A stretch of DNA of 64,000 nucleotides from DAIOEK01 sp963828285 (GCA_963828285.1 CAWHEB010000001.1:615960-679959), one strand, 5' to 3'; numbered from the stretch's first letter, positions 26,348 to 36,580 are shown. Translations and numbers: made by a program. The notes: generated by a model not told the origin, from the sequence alone.

Positions 26348-28285
26348 TTAATCCGTACTCTGAACCTTATTCCATAACCAACCAACTCCTAATTCTTCCA
26401 ATTTGGCTTCAGTGGGTACGCCTGTTGATGTCCAACCCATCATGCCATAGTATAGCTTGAGAGCATGTTGAAATTGTTCACGATCGATGAAGTGTCCTTT
26501 TAGAGCACCTCCCCGCATGGGTTCAAACATTCGCTCAGGCAAATTGTCGTCTACGGAGGTAAAGCCTCTAGAGACATTGAATGCGCGAGCCATTGTGACT
26601 CCACGTTCCCCTGCTTTTAGTGTTTCAAAAAGACTGGTTTTCCAACCTGTCACACAACCCACAATCTGAGTCAATTGGTTTAAATTTAATGCACGGAATT
26701 CAGGCACAGCAGTAAAAATGCACCAATCTAATACATCATGTAATCCCCAAATATATTGAAGATACGTAAACAATCTTACTTTCGATCCGCTGAGATCTTC
26801 AGCAGGAACAGGATCAAGAAACCCAGTGTAACTGAGGTCGGTTAGGTCAACCCAATTGAATTCCTTCGTAGGGTCTCCGGGTGTAATAAACCAGGGATCA
26901 TGTGCTGCTTGCAAATGATCTGCACCAGTTGGTGATACTGCATAGCCCAAAGCAACACCCCATTTACCACGAGGTTCATGGTTTGCAAATTCCTGACCCT
27001 TCACTTGAATGGAATATTTCTCGGTTCCGCGTCCGATGATCCGCGAGGCTCCTCGGCTTCCTTCTGCCAGAAGATCGCCAATGCCTTTACGCTCTGCTAT
27101 CATTTCGAGCAGTTTTACATTTGTTGATGGATTGTTCCATTCAAGTTTTATCCCACCAGTATCAACTTCATTCAGAAGTCCACGTTCATAACATTCTATC
27201 GCCCATGATATGGTTACCGCTGCAGATATTGTATCCAACCCTAAAGCATTACATAATTGATTACAAGCTGCAACCGCTGAAATATTGTCTACACCCAGGT
27301 TGGACCCAAGTAATCCGATACTTTCATATTCTGGTCCACCATACCTGCGATTGACTTGGAATTCTTCGTCACCACCCTCAATTGACCTCTTGCACGAGAC
27401 CGCGCAGGCATAGCATGTTTCTGTCTTACCATTTAATACGCGTTTCATGGTTTCGCCGCCGATTTTTTCGGCTCCAGCAAACGAACCATCCTGAAAATTA
27501 TAAGTCGGCAGCATTCCTGCTATGCTCACCGGTACAATCCCCTTTGATGTACCCAGCTCATGATGCAGGGAAATTGCAGGGTGATCTTTAGTGCTCTTTG
27601 CAAACCAAGTAGCCAATTGATTCAATCCCTCAGAATCAGCCACCTTTAGTTTACGGTTTGATCCTTTAACAACAATTGCTCGCAGATTTTTACTACCCAT
27701 TACTGCCCCAAGACCTCCACGTCCGTGAAAGTTTTTGCAATCTGCTGTCAGGTTCGCATACTTTACCAGGTTCTCACCAGCGGTCCCGCATTGCATAATT
27801 TTTGCTTTATTACCATGTATTCCACGTAGAATGTCCATGGCGTCCGCTGTATCTTTACCCCAGATATCATCCGCCGGAAGGATTTGTACTTGTTCATCTT
27901 CAATTAATAAGTAAACCCGCTGATCAGATTTACCTTCAATAATCAAACCATCCCAGGTGGCAAATTTTAATTCAGCTCCCCACCAACCGCCGCACTGTGA
28001 ATCAGCCAATCCATTTGTCAGCGGCGATATTGCTGCGGCTGTATGCCTTCCCTGCCCGGATATGGGAGATCCCGTTACTACTGAGGTCATAAAAATTAGT
28101 TTATTTTCTGGGCTGAGCGGTTCAGTACCGGGTGTTATCTCAGTTAACAAGAAGTGTAACGCCAGGTTTCTTCCACCCATATAGACCCGATACAACTTTG
28201 GGTCGAGGCGAACAATTTCAACCTTTCCCGTGGAAAGGTTGATACGCAGGATTCTGTCCCAAAAACCACAATATTCCTGTTCCAT
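26348..28285 (-). CDS. Aldehyde ferredoxin oxidoreductase (tungsten/molybdenum bis-pterin)
   Basis: A 645-residue AOR-family enzyme that oxidises aldehydes to acids with ferredoxin as acceptor. The four Cys ligands for a 4Fe-4S cluster are present: Cys291, Cys294 and Cys298 in 'CYACAVSCKR' and Cys522 in 'LDWCIF'. Pterin-binding blocks such as 'NFHGRGGLGAVMGSKNLRAI' and 'SPTGADHLQAAHDP' are intact. The first motif 'ILRINLSTGKV' is also typical. ATG 28285 follows GAGG; longer starts overlap the upstream gene. No partner subunit with extra clusters lies next to it. It sits in a sugar import operon between a fucose-isomerase-like gene and a MoaD-like gene, so its substrate is probably a sugar-derived aldehyde. 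Confidence 0.92.
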   Translation of the reverse strand: MEQEYCGFWDRILRINLSTGKVEIVRLDPKLYRVYMGGRNLALHFLLTEITPGTEPLSPENKLIFMTSVVTGSPISGQGRHTAAAISPLTNGLADSQCGGWWGAELKFATWDGLIIEGKSDQRVYLLIEDEQVQILPADDIWGKDTADAMDILRGIHGNKAKIMQCGTAGENLVKYANLTADCKNFHGRGGLGAVMGSKNLRAIVVKGSNRKLKVADSEGLNQLATWFAKSTKDHPAISLHHELGTSKGIVPVSIAGMLPTYNFQDGSFAGAEKIGGETMKRVLNGKTETCYACAVSCKRSIEGGDEEFQVNRRYGGPEYESIGLLGSNLGVDNISAVAACNQLCNALGLDTISAAVTISWAIECYERGLLNEVDTGGIKLEWNNPSTNVKLLEMIAERKGIGDLLAEGSRGASRIIGRGTEKYSIQVKGQEFANHEPRGKWGVALGYAVSPTGADHLQAAHDPWFITPGDPTKEFNWVDLTDLSYTGFLDPVPAEDLSGSKVRLFTYLQYIWGLHDVLDWCIFTAVPEFRALNLNQLTQIVGCVTGWKTSLFETLKAGERGVTMARAFNVSRGFTSVDDNLPERMFEPMRGGALKGHFIDREQFQHALKLYYGMMGWTSTGVPTEAKLEELGVGWLWNKVQSTD

Positions 28286-28295
28286 AAGAAGACCT

Positions 28296-29684
28296 CTACT
28301 TCCATAACTTCCAAGGGATACCAATGATTTGACAAAATGAAATCAATTCCTGACTGTAATCTCCATTTACCATATGGATATGATTCGAACCGAATTCTAC
28401 GGCGAATGATTCATCAACATTGGCTGTTATTGTAGCTTGCGGGAATGCACTTGTTGTCAACTCCATATCCTTCCGATTCATGTTGATTGTCTCGCCACAG
28501 ACGATAGCCATCCAATAGTCTCCATTTTTACGACAGAGTCTCGCGAGAGTAACAATTCCAGGTTGGACAGTGCCGCTGATAGCACCACCACCTCCCAGAC
28601 CAAATACGTGCTCATGAATATTTAATTCGCTAAAACCAGTGGGATCCTTTTCAGAAGCGAAAAAAGCAGCCGGAATTGCTCCACAGTTCGCGAGAATCCA
28701 GGTTTGGTTTTTGGCGTTGTACCAACGCATATCAAGCAAAGCCGTCGGTTTTCCTTCAGATAGATGATTGAGGATCTGCATTGTTAAAGCACCGTCAGCA
28801 TCAGATTCACAGGCATGAACAAAGGCTGTCTTCCCACCGTCCATATCAAGATTATTATTCATAAGGCAATGTGAAACACACTGTGATACATAACCATCGC
28901 ACATCTCTGGCTGACATTTCACTCCGACAAAATCAAAATCATGCTCAACAGCTAATTCCCGGGTCGCCAGATAACTTCGAATCTGTTTTTGTAACGCATC
29001 AGATGTGAATGAGTTTGAGTAAACAACTTCGCCGACTTTGCTGGTCAGCCAATTAAAATGTTCCTGAACTTTTATTTGATCCAGCTTTTCTGCACGGTGA
29101 ACAATTTCGCATTGATCAAGTGTTTCTATATCAATGCCAAATAATCGCTGCCATTGGGCAGGATCCGCCGTGGCTGTAAATATCCCCAGACTTCTTCCGC
29201 CAAATAATCCCAAAGTCTGTCCGTATAGACGATCTATTGTCGCTGCTGCACGTAAAAAGGCTAGGACTTTAATTCTTGCTTCGCTTGTCCTATGTTCCAG
29301 AATTCTTACATGGCTTGCTCCAATTTGGTCCAGTGCACCACCGGCCCCCAATAATCCGACCAAACTCGATGTGTCAGGACGATCATTACCTAGTAATAGG
29401 ATTGGTAGTTTAACCAGGTTAAATAATTTAATAGTAAAAATCGGGTCTGCCCAAATTGGGATATGAATGACCAATGATTGAGCGCCAGAGCATATTATCT
29501 GATCACGAAAATTCCGAACATCTTTAATAGAATTCAAAATTGGGGATTCAACTACATCGACCTGATCACGAAGCCAATCAAGAGATTTGATCTCTTCCAA
29601 GGTAATCTGTTCTCTGCGAGCAAAAAAATCTGCTCGTCCATCTGCTACATGTGCAATTGCTGTTTTTACTCTTGTACTACGCAT
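28296..29684 (-). CDS. L-fucose/L-arabinose isomerase-like protein
   Basis: A 462-residue protein of the FucI/AraA isomerase fold. 'DFDFVGVKCQPEM' followed by 'HACESDADGALTMQIL' is the conserved metal-site region, with Glu and Asp as likely Mn ligands, and 'GGGGAISGTVQPG' is a C-terminal block. Enzymes of this group interconvert aldoses and ketoses; others in the same family have diverged, so substrate and even reaction are uncertain. It lies 9 bases after the second permease and 10 bases before the aldehyde oxidoreductase, inside a single transcription unit. Isomerisation of the imported sugar is the natural inference. Confidence 0.8.
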   Translation of the reverse strand: MRSTRVKTAIAHVADGRADFFARREQITLEEIKSLDWLRDQVDVVESPILNSIKDVRNFRDQIICSGAQSLVIHIPIWADPIFTIKLFNLVKLPILLLGNDRPDTSSLVGLLGAGGALDQIGASHVRILEHRTSEARIKVLAFLRAAATIDRLYGQTLGLFGGRSLGIFTATADPAQWQRLFGIDIETLDQCEIVHRAEKLDQIKVQEHFNWLTSKVGEVVYSNSFTSDALQKQIRSYLATRELAVEHDFDFVGVKCQPEMCDGYVSQCVSHCLMNNNLDMDGGKTAFVHACESDADGALTMQILNHLSEGKPTALLDMRWYNAKNQTWILANCGAIPAAFFASEKDPTGFSELNIHEHVFGLGGGGAISGTVQPGIVTLARLCRKNGDYWMAIVCGETINMNRKDMELTTSAFPQATITANVDESFAVEFGSNHIHMVNGDYSQELISFCQIIGIPWKLWK

Positions 29685-29693
29685 AGAAATCCC

Positions 29694-30677
29694 CTAATTT
29701 ACCTTTCGACGTGTATTCAGGAAAACGGCCAGGAGAATTACCATACCCTTGATTGCAGGCTGCATGGTTGGAGGGACGCCAAGTAAATTCATGATATTGT
29801 TAAGCACTCCCAAGATCACTACTCCAAACAAAGTGCCCAGAACAGTACCCATCCCTCCGGAAAGGCTAGCGCCACCTATGGAAGCTGCTGCAATTAAATC
29901 CAGAGCAATCCATGTCCCTGCTTGAGGGTCTCCAAGACCAACTCGTGAAACAAATAATATTCCTGCAACTCCTGCCAAAACTGAACAGATTGCATATACC
30001 GACATCTTAACCAGCCATACTGGAATACCTGACAAATAAGCAGTTCGTTCATTTCCGCCAACCGGGTATATAAAATGACCATTACTGGTTCTTAAGTACA
30101 ACCCGATGATGATCAGAAATGCTAAGCATATAAAAAGTGGTTGTGGAATTCCACCCACAGATCCTTGATAGAATGCGGTGAACGATGTTGATAATTCTCC
30201 GCCAGTTAAGCTTGTATAAACGGTTCCACCTCTTGAACCGGCAGCATCACTTAAAAGTTTTGCGACCGAGTAACCAATTTGCATGGTTGCCATGGTTACA
30301 ACAAAAGCTGGCAATCGCACGAAAGTAACCAGGCTGCCATTGATCAGGCCGAACAATAGTGCTCCTAATAATGCAATTAGGAATGATGGAACAATGCCAA
30401 GATGCTGGAATAGGACAACCAAAACTGAACTAACTGCCATTACAGCACCAACACTCAAATCAATACCCATGGTTACTATAACCAGTAACTGACCCAGAGT
30501 AATGATGATCAAACCGGCATTCTGCAAAATTAAATTGATCAGATTTTTGGGTTGAAGAAATACACCTTTAGAGAAAATTGCTGCGAACATCATCATGGTA
30601 ATCAATATTGCTAAGATTTTCAAAACAGACCGAGTATCCATGGTGCGCGTATTGAAGTACTGCCGAAGGGTTGTCAT
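29694..30677 (-). CDS. Sugar ABC transporter permease (RbsC/XylH family)
   Basis: A 327-residue membrane protein with ~9-10 helices. 'LGQLLVIVTMGIDLSVGAVMAVSSV' and 'AASIGGASLSGGMGTVLGTLFG' are the family's hallmark blocks, the second being the ATPase-coupling region. It forms a heteromeric importer with the permease gene just upstream (4-base ATGA overlap), the two-domain ATPase and the lipoprotein binding protein of the same operon. The class imports ribose, xylose, galactose and similar monosaccharides. Confidence 0.9.
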   Translation of the reverse strand: MTTLRQYFNTRTMDTRSVLKILAILITMMMFAAIFSKGVFLQPKNLINLILQNAGLIIITLGQLLVIVTMGIDLSVGAVMAVSSVLVVLFQHLGIVPSFLIALLGALLFGLINGSLVTFVRLPAFVVTMATMQIGYSVAKLLSDAAGSRGGTVYTSLTGGELSTSFTAFYQGSVGGIPQPLFICLAFLIIIGLYLRTSNGHFIYPVGGNERTAYLSGIPVWLVKMSVYAICSVLAGVAGILFVSRVGLGDPQAGTWIALDLIAAASIGGASLSGGMGTVLGTLFGVVILGVLNNIMNLLGVPPTMQPAIKGMVILLAVFLNTRRKVN

Positions 30678-31646
30678 GCTGTCTCCACAACTTTCATGCT
30701 GCGTAATCGTCGGATCTGGCTGAGCGCGACCGCTAATAAGATCAAAACGCCTTTTATTGTTCCCTGCCAGTATGGTGAAATACCAACCAGGTTGAGAATA
30801 CTATTGATCGATCCAAACAGAATGATACCTATCAGGGTTCCCCAGACTGATCCAACCCCACCAAATAGATTTCCTCCACCAACGATTACTGCTGCAATAC
30901 TTTCCATCTCATAATTGGCAGCACCAATTGGTGAACCTGAATTCAGTCTTGCGGTCCAAACTACACCGCCGATTGCGGTCAGAAAAGCTGAGGCTGCGTA
31001 AACAAATAGTTTTACCTTCTTAACATCAATTCCTGACAATCGTGCACTCTCTTCACTTCCACCGACTGAATAAATGTATCTTCCCATACGTCTATACTTC
31101 AGGAAATATGCTAGATGCTATGCTGAACAATATTAAGAGAATTGCAGAAGCTGGAATTCCAGCAACATTCAAACGTCCAAAGGCAACAAATGATTCATTC
31201 TCAATGGATATCGGTTTTGCATTGGAAAACACAAGTGCAAGACCTCTAGCTACTCCAGTCATTCCCAAGGTCACAACAAAGGCAGGTATTTTCGTTCTTG
31301 ATACTAATAATCCACTGCATAAACCCAAAATTGTTGTTGAGACTAATCCGGCTATTACTGCAGGTACTATTCCAAATCGGCTCATCGAAAGTGAAACAAT
31401 AATCGAAGTAAAAGCTACTAAGGAACCTTGAGCCAGGTCAATACCCGCAGTTAGAATAACCAGCAACTGGCCTAAAGCTAGAAATCCGATAATTGCATAT
31501 TGATACATGATTGCAGAAAAGTTCTGCTTCGAAAAGAAATTAGGAACAAAGAAGGTTCCAAGCAAGAACAAAACAATCAGTGCAGCTAACGCACTGTTCT
31601 GTCCAATCCACCCCAGAACAGTCGGAGAATTCTTTAATGGTCTCAT
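30674..31646 (-). CDS. Sugar ABC transporter permease (RbsC family), one frameshift
   Basis: Two frames make one permease of ~323 residues. The N-terminal part from ATG 31646 contains 'LGQLLVILTAGIDLAQGSLVAFT'. Near 31105 one extra T in a T-run shifts the frame, and the protein continues 'FLKYRRMGRYIYSVGGSEES' and then 'VIVGGGNLFGGVGSVWGTLIG' to the stop at 30674. Every other gene of the operon is intact and the residues on both sides match the family, so an error in the sequence is the likeliest cause. If real, the cell would lack one permease half. It overlaps both neighbours by 4 bases. Confidence 0.85.
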
Positions 31647-33145
31647 ATTGTCTCCTCCTGGATTTGCAGGGCGAGTTTTAGTACTTTTTCTTCAGTAGCT
31701 TCCTCAGCGGTTAATTCTCCAACGATACTACCTTTGCACATAACTAAAATGCGGTCTGCTTGGGTAAGGATTTCTGGTAAATCGGATGAGATCATCAATA
31801 TAGCAGTACCTTTATTCTTCATCTCTTGAATCAACTTGTAGATTTCCAAACGGGCACCAACGTCAACTCCCCGAGTAGGTTCATCAAGTATCAATACTTC
31901 ACAATTGGCAGCCATCAACTTTGAAAGAACAACTTTCTGCTGATTACCACCACTCATATATGTAACTTGCAAATTGGGATTGTTTGGCCGGATTCCCAGT
32001 GCCGAGATTAGTTTGGTAACTTCCTGCCCGATATTCTTCCATGGAGCAATTCCAAACCTTGAAGATTTTTGGATCAGGCTGTAAGCTATATTTTCAGACA
32101 TGGACCTTCCCAAAACAAGGCCTTCTTCTTTTCTACTTTCTGGCAGCATACCAATCCCGAGGTGTAATGCGGTAGTCGGGGTGATACGATCGACCAGTTT
32201 GCCGTGAAGAAGAATCTCCCCTCCAGTTTTCTGATCTGCACCTATGATCAATCTGGCTGTTTCTGTTCTACCAGCGCCTACCAGGCCAGCCATCCCAACT
32301 ATCTCACCTTTACATAATGTTATGTTTACATTTTGAACAACTTGTGATGCCAAATTTCGGACTTCCAATATTGGTACACCACAATTTTTCGAATCGTTTC
32401 TCAGAGAAAAATCAATCTCTCTGCCAATCATCGCTTTAACAAGAGAATTTTTGTCAAATTCTGAAACTTTACCGTTACGAATCAAATTCCCATCACGTAA
32501 AACTGTGACTTTATCACCAATCCGAAATATCTCTTCCATGTGATGTGAAATGTAAACAATTGCTATTCCTTGTTTTTTTAATTTTTCGATGATCCCGAAC
32601 AAAAGATCAATTTCTGAACCGGTAAATACTGCTGTAGGTTCATCAAGAATTAACACTTTACTATTAATGGATAATGCTTTTGCTATCGCAACCATTTGCT
32701 GGTGCGCAACCTTCATGTTCTGGACAGGTATTCCCATCTCAATATGGGCACCCATGTCGTTTAATATAGTCGAAGCTGTTTTATTAACTGCTTTCCAATC
32801 GATCTGTCCATTTTTCCCCAGGGGTTCATTTCCAAGGCAAATATTCTCTGCGGCATCCAATACCGGGATCAGATCTATCTCCTGGTAAATTGTGTTAATT
32901 CCATTTTCTCTTGCCCATCGAGGTTCGATATGTTTTCTGACCTGATCTAGATAGGCTATTGATCCAGAATCTGGTGCATACGCTCCGGACATGATCTTGA
33001 TCAGGGTGGATTTTCCAGCTCCGTTTTCACCGATGATGCAGTGAACTTCACCGGAATATAGATCCAGGTCAATATCCTTCAGCACCGTGATTCCGGCAAA
33101 TGACTTACTTACTTTGCGAAGGGATAGAACGGGTTGCTGTTCCAC
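31643..33145 (-). CDS. Sugar ABC transporter ATP-binding protein with two NBDs (RbsA/MglA-like)
   Basis: A ~500-residue cytoplasmic ATPase with two fused nucleotide-binding domains. The first has Walker A 'GENGAGKST' and Walker B 'VLILDEPTAVFT'. The second has the degenerate Walker A 'GLVGAGRTE', typical of the family, plus signature 'MSGGNQQKV' and 'ILDEPTRGVDVGA'. The first signature is unusual ('NMKVAHQQMV' rather than 'LSVAQQQMV'). The start is probably the GTG at 33145 ('VEQQPVLSL') with GGAG upstream; an ATG at 33181 is possible. The gap to the binding-protein gene is 186 bases and holds only a short hairpin, perhaps allowing different expression of the two. Confidence 0.9.
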   Translation of the reverse strand: MEQQPVLSLRKVSKSFAGITVLKDIDLDLYSGEVHCIIGENGAGKSTLIKIMSGAYAPDSGSIAYLDQVRKHIEPRWARENGINTIYQEIDLIPVLDAAENICLGNEPLGKNGQIDWKAVNKTASTILNDMGAHIEMGIPVQNMKVAHQQMVAIAKALSINSKVLILDEPTAVFTGSEIDLLFGIIEKLKKQGIAIVYISHHMEEIFRIGDKVTVLRDGNLIRNGKVSEFDKNSLVKAMIGREIDFSLRNDSKNCGVPILEVRNLASQVVQNVNITLCKGEIVGMAGLVGAGRTETARLIIGADQKTGGEILLHGKLVDRITPTTALHLGIGMLPESRKEEGLVLGRSMSENIAYSLIQKSSRFGIAPWKNIGQEVTKLISALGIRPNNPNLQVTYMSGGNQQKVVLSKLMAANCEVLILDEPTRGVDVGARLEIYKLIQEMKNKGTAILMISSDLPEILTQADRILVMCKGSIVGELTAEEATEEKVLKLALQIQEETI

Positions 33146-33331
33146 TGTGTATATGCTCCAGAGTATGGGAGGGTAAGGCATGCTATAATTTGTTCGACCT
33201 TCTGCGGTTTGTCATACGGACTGATTCCCCGGTGCTGACCTATGGAGGTCATTTTATTGACAAACCATTCAACAGATAGATCTCGAAATAACCCAGCGCG
33301 CTTACCCTCCAGTTGTTATTTGTTAGCTTGT

Positions 33332-34420
33332 TTAGAATTCAAGTCCAGCAGCTTTGATAGCATCAAGATAAGTCTGAGCTTCGTCTTTTTTATTGCTGTC
33401 AAAGACCTTGATGTCAACTTGCTGTTGAGCAGCGACATCTTTACCTGCGAGGATATCCAGGCAGCTAGTGATAGCTTTTTCGCCGAAATAAGGAGGAGTC
33501 TGGGTTTCGCGAGCAATATCGCCAGCAATTACTGCTTCGATTGCTTTGAAGTGTCCGCCTTCACCAACAACGTAGCCGAGAAGTTCAGTTCGACCAGCAT
33601 TCTTGATGGCTTCAACAGCACCCATAGTCATATCGCTATAGTCAGAGCGGACGACATCAATTTCACCAGCAGGGAACCGTTGTAGAAAATCTTGCATGAC
33701 TGTCATACCACCATCTTTGGTAAATCCGGCATCTGCGGTTGCTACTACTTTAATTTCGGGATAGGCAGCCATTACTTCGTCCCAACCAGCATTTGCGTCG
33801 ATGACCGGTGATGCACCAGCTAGACCCTGAACGTGAACTACATTACCCTTGGGCGATCCGTATTTAGCGGTTAATAATTCGACGGTTTTTTCAGCTAAAA
33901 GCTTACCAGAAAGAACATGGCTCTGGGTAATTTCGGTCTTATACATACCTTCGCCTGGTTTAGCATCAATGGTGCGGTCGATGATGACCAGGGGGACATT
34001 TGCTTCGGTAGCCAATTGAACTACAGGAGCTGATGCTTTAGATTCCAGTGGGGAAACAATCAAACAAGCGGGTTTCTGAGCAAGCATGTTTTCAACATCA
34101 GCTAATTGTTTCGAAGCGTCCTGATTTGCGTCGATGCTGACCAACTTTACGCCAGCTTTTGCTGCCTGATCTTCCATATCTTTTTGGTTGGTTACACGCC
34201 AGGCATTTACTAATTCAGCCTGAGCATATGCAATCAATACTTCCGCAGCAGGTTCAGCGGGAGCAGCAGGGGCTTCAGCAACTGGAGCAGCTGGTGCTTC
34301 AGCAGCAGGAGCAGCTGGTTCTTCTGCGACAGGTGCAGCTGGAGCAGCAGCAGGGGCGCAAGCTGCGATGAGCATGGTAACCAGTACCAGTATGCTGAGG
34401 GTTTTGAAAATGGATTTCAT
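33332..34420 (-). CDS. Sugar-binding lipoprotein of an ABC importer (RbsB-like)
   Basis: A 362-residue substrate-binding protein. A signal peptide ends in the lipobox 'LIAAC' (Cys21), so it is lipid-anchored. Residues ~22-60 are a low-complexity Ala/Pro/Glu linker made of near-repeats of 'AEAPAAPVAEAPAAP'. The mature part is a type I periplasmic-binding fold: 'ALSINSK'-type ATPase contacts are absent, and instead 'NMLAQKPACLIVSPLESKAS', 'VPLVIIDRTI' and 'GAVEAIKNAG' match ribose/galactose-binding proteins. GAAGGAGAA-like purines precede the ATG. It lies 41 bases after the mutarotase gene. The sugar is not known. Confidence 0.9.
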   Translation of the reverse strand: MKSIFKTLSILVLVTMLIAACAPAAAPAAPVAEEPAAPAAEAPAAPVAEAPAAPAEPAAEVLIAYAQAELVNAWRVTNQKDMEDQAAKAGVKLVSIDANQDASKQLADVENMLAQKPACLIVSPLESKASAPVVQLATEANVPLVIIDRTIDAKPGEGMYKTEITQSHVLSGKLLAEKTVELLTAKYGSPKGNVVHVQGLAGASPVIDANAGWDEVMAAYPEIKVVATADAGFTKDGGMTVMQDFLQRFPAGEIDVVRSDYSDMTMGAVEAIKNAGRTELLGYVVGEGGHFKAIEAVIAGDIARETQTPPYFGEKAITSCLDILAGKDVAAQQQVDIKVFDSNKKDEAQTYLDAIKAAGLEF

Positions 34421-34461
34421 CGAAATTCTCCTTCTATCTGTTTGTTGGTTGAATTAATTAC

Positions 34462-35529
34462 TTACAAAACTGAACCGTCTGGTTTAATCTCCTGTACGGA
34501 TCGTTTTCCATGGATCACTACAGCCGCCAAGGAAACCGAAAGACTACCACCTCCTTCCAGAATTTTCTGAGTTCCTCTTGCAATTGCTTCATTTAATTGA
34601 TTGGGAATACTCGTCCAAGGTTCAAGTGCCAGACAATAAACTCGATTCCACCAAGGGTATCCAGGAGCTTTCCCGTAAACCAGCCAAAACCAGATATATG
34701 GGAATACATCCAGTGGCCAGGTTAATCCGAATCCAACTTCCTTTTCTTCATCTAAGATCGCATACCAACCTGCAGAGAGGTCCTTCAAATAAATAAGCTC
34801 TGAGAAACCTGCATCTGCTGACTGGACTAAAGATAAGTCCATCTTCTTTCCGGCAACCTGAAGGTTTGGCCAAACAAATTCTTGACCTGGTTCCAGAATT
34901 CCACTAGCAGCGAACATGGGCGAATGGGCTGCTGCCGTTGCTGATGGTATTGTGATCTTGACACCTTCATGGAGGAAAGGTGTACCAAATGCGGGATGGT
35001 GTCCCCACATAAACTCTTGTGGTTCAGGTGATAGGTTGGTGATAGTTTCATCGATAAACAGCACTGGTTTTTCATTAGTTAAGCGTAAAGTCCGTTGAAG
35101 GAGGAATGGGGTTCGCAAACATTTCACACTCAACCGAATGGCGATCTCATTTTCCTTATCAACAAGAATTTGGTAATCCCAACCCAAATGTGTAACTTCA
35201 CCGTGCAACCCCAGATCAGCACCACGGTAATTCACCGGACCACCACCCGGAAAGATCTCCTGCCAACCGCCATGATAATGATCGAGAAACGAACCGCTTT
35301 GATTAGCAATCGTTTCCCGAAAAGTCTGTGGATTTACAATACCGTTCGGTGAACGCCACAAAAAGTCAGTATCTGTTTGCTTATCTAAAAACTGGAAAAT
35401 ATCTGCACCTTTATCCAGAAGGACTCCCACACGCAGCCATTGATTTTCCAGAATGATAGTTCGGAGACCTCTATAAACCAGGTCATCTGTAATACGGCAG
35501 CCATAATGTCTATTTTCAGCGTGAGTCAT
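34462..35529 (-). CDS. Aldose 1-epimerase/DUF4432-like mutarotase
   Basis: A 355-residue protein of the galactose-mutarotase beta-sandwich superfamily. 'GLHGEVTHLGWDYQI' provides the conserved His, 'MWGHHPAFGTPFL' the second His cluster and 'LALEPWTSIPN' the late Glu. Enzymes of this type interconvert alpha and beta anomers of free sugars; the DUF4432 branch is poorly characterised and this protein fits it best. It begins 2 bases after the LacI regulator and ends 41 bases before the binding-protein gene, so it is the second gene of the operon. It probably prepares the imported sugar for isomerisation or phosphorylation. Confidence 0.8.
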   Translation of the reverse strand: MTHAENRHYGCRITDDLVYRGLRTIILENQWLRVGVLLDKGADIFQFLDKQTDTDFLWRSPNGIVNPQTFRETIANQSGSFLDHYHGGWQEIFPGGGPVNYRGADLGLHGEVTHLGWDYQILVDKENEIAIRLSVKCLRTPFLLQRTLRLTNEKPVLFIDETITNLSPEPQEFMWGHHPAFGTPFLHEGVKITIPSATAAAHSPMFAASGILEPGQEFVWPNLQVAGKKMDLSLVQSADAGFSELIYLKDLSAGWYAILDEEKEVGFGLTWPLDVFPYIWFWLVYGKAPGYPWWNRVYCLALEPWTSIPNQLNEAIARGTQKILEGGGSLSVSLAAVVIHGKRSVQEIKPDGSVL

Positions 35530-35531
35530 TG

Positions 35532-36545
35532 TTAGTTCATCCCACGAGGTTTACTGGTGGATTTTCGAATAATTAATTCAACTCCAAGCGTCTGTGACTT
35601 GGGTTTCTTTTTCTTTTCCAGATATTGCACCAGCATTCTTGCGGACCGTGCACCTTTATCAAAAGCGGGTTGCCGAATTGTGGTCAATGGCGGGTTTGCT
35701 GATTCTGCCTGTGAGATATCATCAAAGCCTACAACTGATAAATCCTCAGGAACATTGCCACCTTTTTCTTGAACAGCGCGTATGGCTCCGATGGCTAAGA
35801 GGTCATTTACCAAGAGAACTGCAGTTGGAGGATTAATCATTTCCAGTAACTCATTCATAACTGCCGTACCACCGAAGATAGATGCGTTATCTGCAATTCT
35901 TACCAAACTTTCATCAAGCGGAATATTGTATTTCTCAAGGGTCGCAGTATATCCGTGAAAACGATCCACACTACTTACCAGGGATGGTTTGCCTATGAAG
36001 GCAATACGGCGATGACCCAGACCGATTAAGTGCTCTATCGCCATACAGGCTCCCTGAAAATTGTCGACATCGACAAAAACCATTTCACGTTCATCTGGGA
36101 CTTTAGAAGTGGATACAAAAGGAATATCAGAACTGAGTAATGTTTCTATAATTCCCTTATGGAAAGATCCTGGTGAAAGGATGATGAAGCCGTCCACCCT
36201 CTTTTGTTTGTATATATCCAAATAATTCTCATCATGTGGATAGCAAATAAATAAGAAATAACCGAGTTTATCGACTTCGGTGGATACTCCACGCATTACT
36301 TCAACATAGAATGGATTTGAGAATATATAGTTCGCTTCGTGAGGGATAAGAAGGCCAATGCTGTGACTTTTCTGGAGATTTATTGCCTTAGCGAAAGCAT
36401 TTGGTGTGAAGTCATATTTCTCGATTAGATTGAGAATGACTTCCCGTGTTTCGGAACTCACATCCGGTTTGTTGTTGAGAACGCGAGAAACAGTCGTTTT
36501 AGAAACTCCAGCCATTTCCGCTATCTCATCAATCGTAATCTTCAT
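35532..36545 (-). CDS. LacI-family transcriptional regulator
   Basis: A 337-residue repressor. The N-terminal helix-turn-helix 'TIDEIAEMAGVSKTTVSRVL' and hinge 'SHSIGLLIPH' are followed by a periplasmic-binding-like sensor domain ('GHRRIAFIGKPS', 'VVGFDDISQAESANPPLTTI'). It is the first gene of the ten-gene minus-strand unit and is placed next to the divergent GH4/PfkB genes. A repeat array lies immediately downstream of its own -10 box (36581-36628), so self-repression and control of both directions by an imported or intracellular sugar is likely. The ligand is not known. Confidence 0.92.
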   Translation of the reverse strand: MKITIDEIAEMAGVSKTTVSRVLNNKPDVSSETREVILNLIEKYDFTPNAFAKAINLQKSHSIGLLIPHEANYIFSNPFYVEVMRGVSTEVDKLGYFLFICYPHDENYLDIYKQKRVDGFIILSPGSFHKGIIETLLSSDIPFVSTSKVPDEREMVFVDVDNFQGACMAIEHLIGLGHRRIAFIGKPSLVSSVDRFHGYTATLEKYNIPLDESLVRIADNASIFGGTAVMNELLEMINPPTAVLLVNDLLAIGAIRAVQEKGGNVPEDLSVVGFDDISQAESANPPLTTIRQPAFDKGARSARMLVQYLEKKKKPKSQTLGVELIIRKSTSKPRGMN

Positions 36546-36580
36546 TAGATGCTCCAGAAAATCTGACAGTTATGCTCGTA

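Noticed and set aside
33236..33251. Hairpin TGACCT/AGGTCA between ATPase and binding-protein genes
   Set aside because: The T-run lies on the wrong side for the minus-strand operon and the stem is short; not called a terminator.
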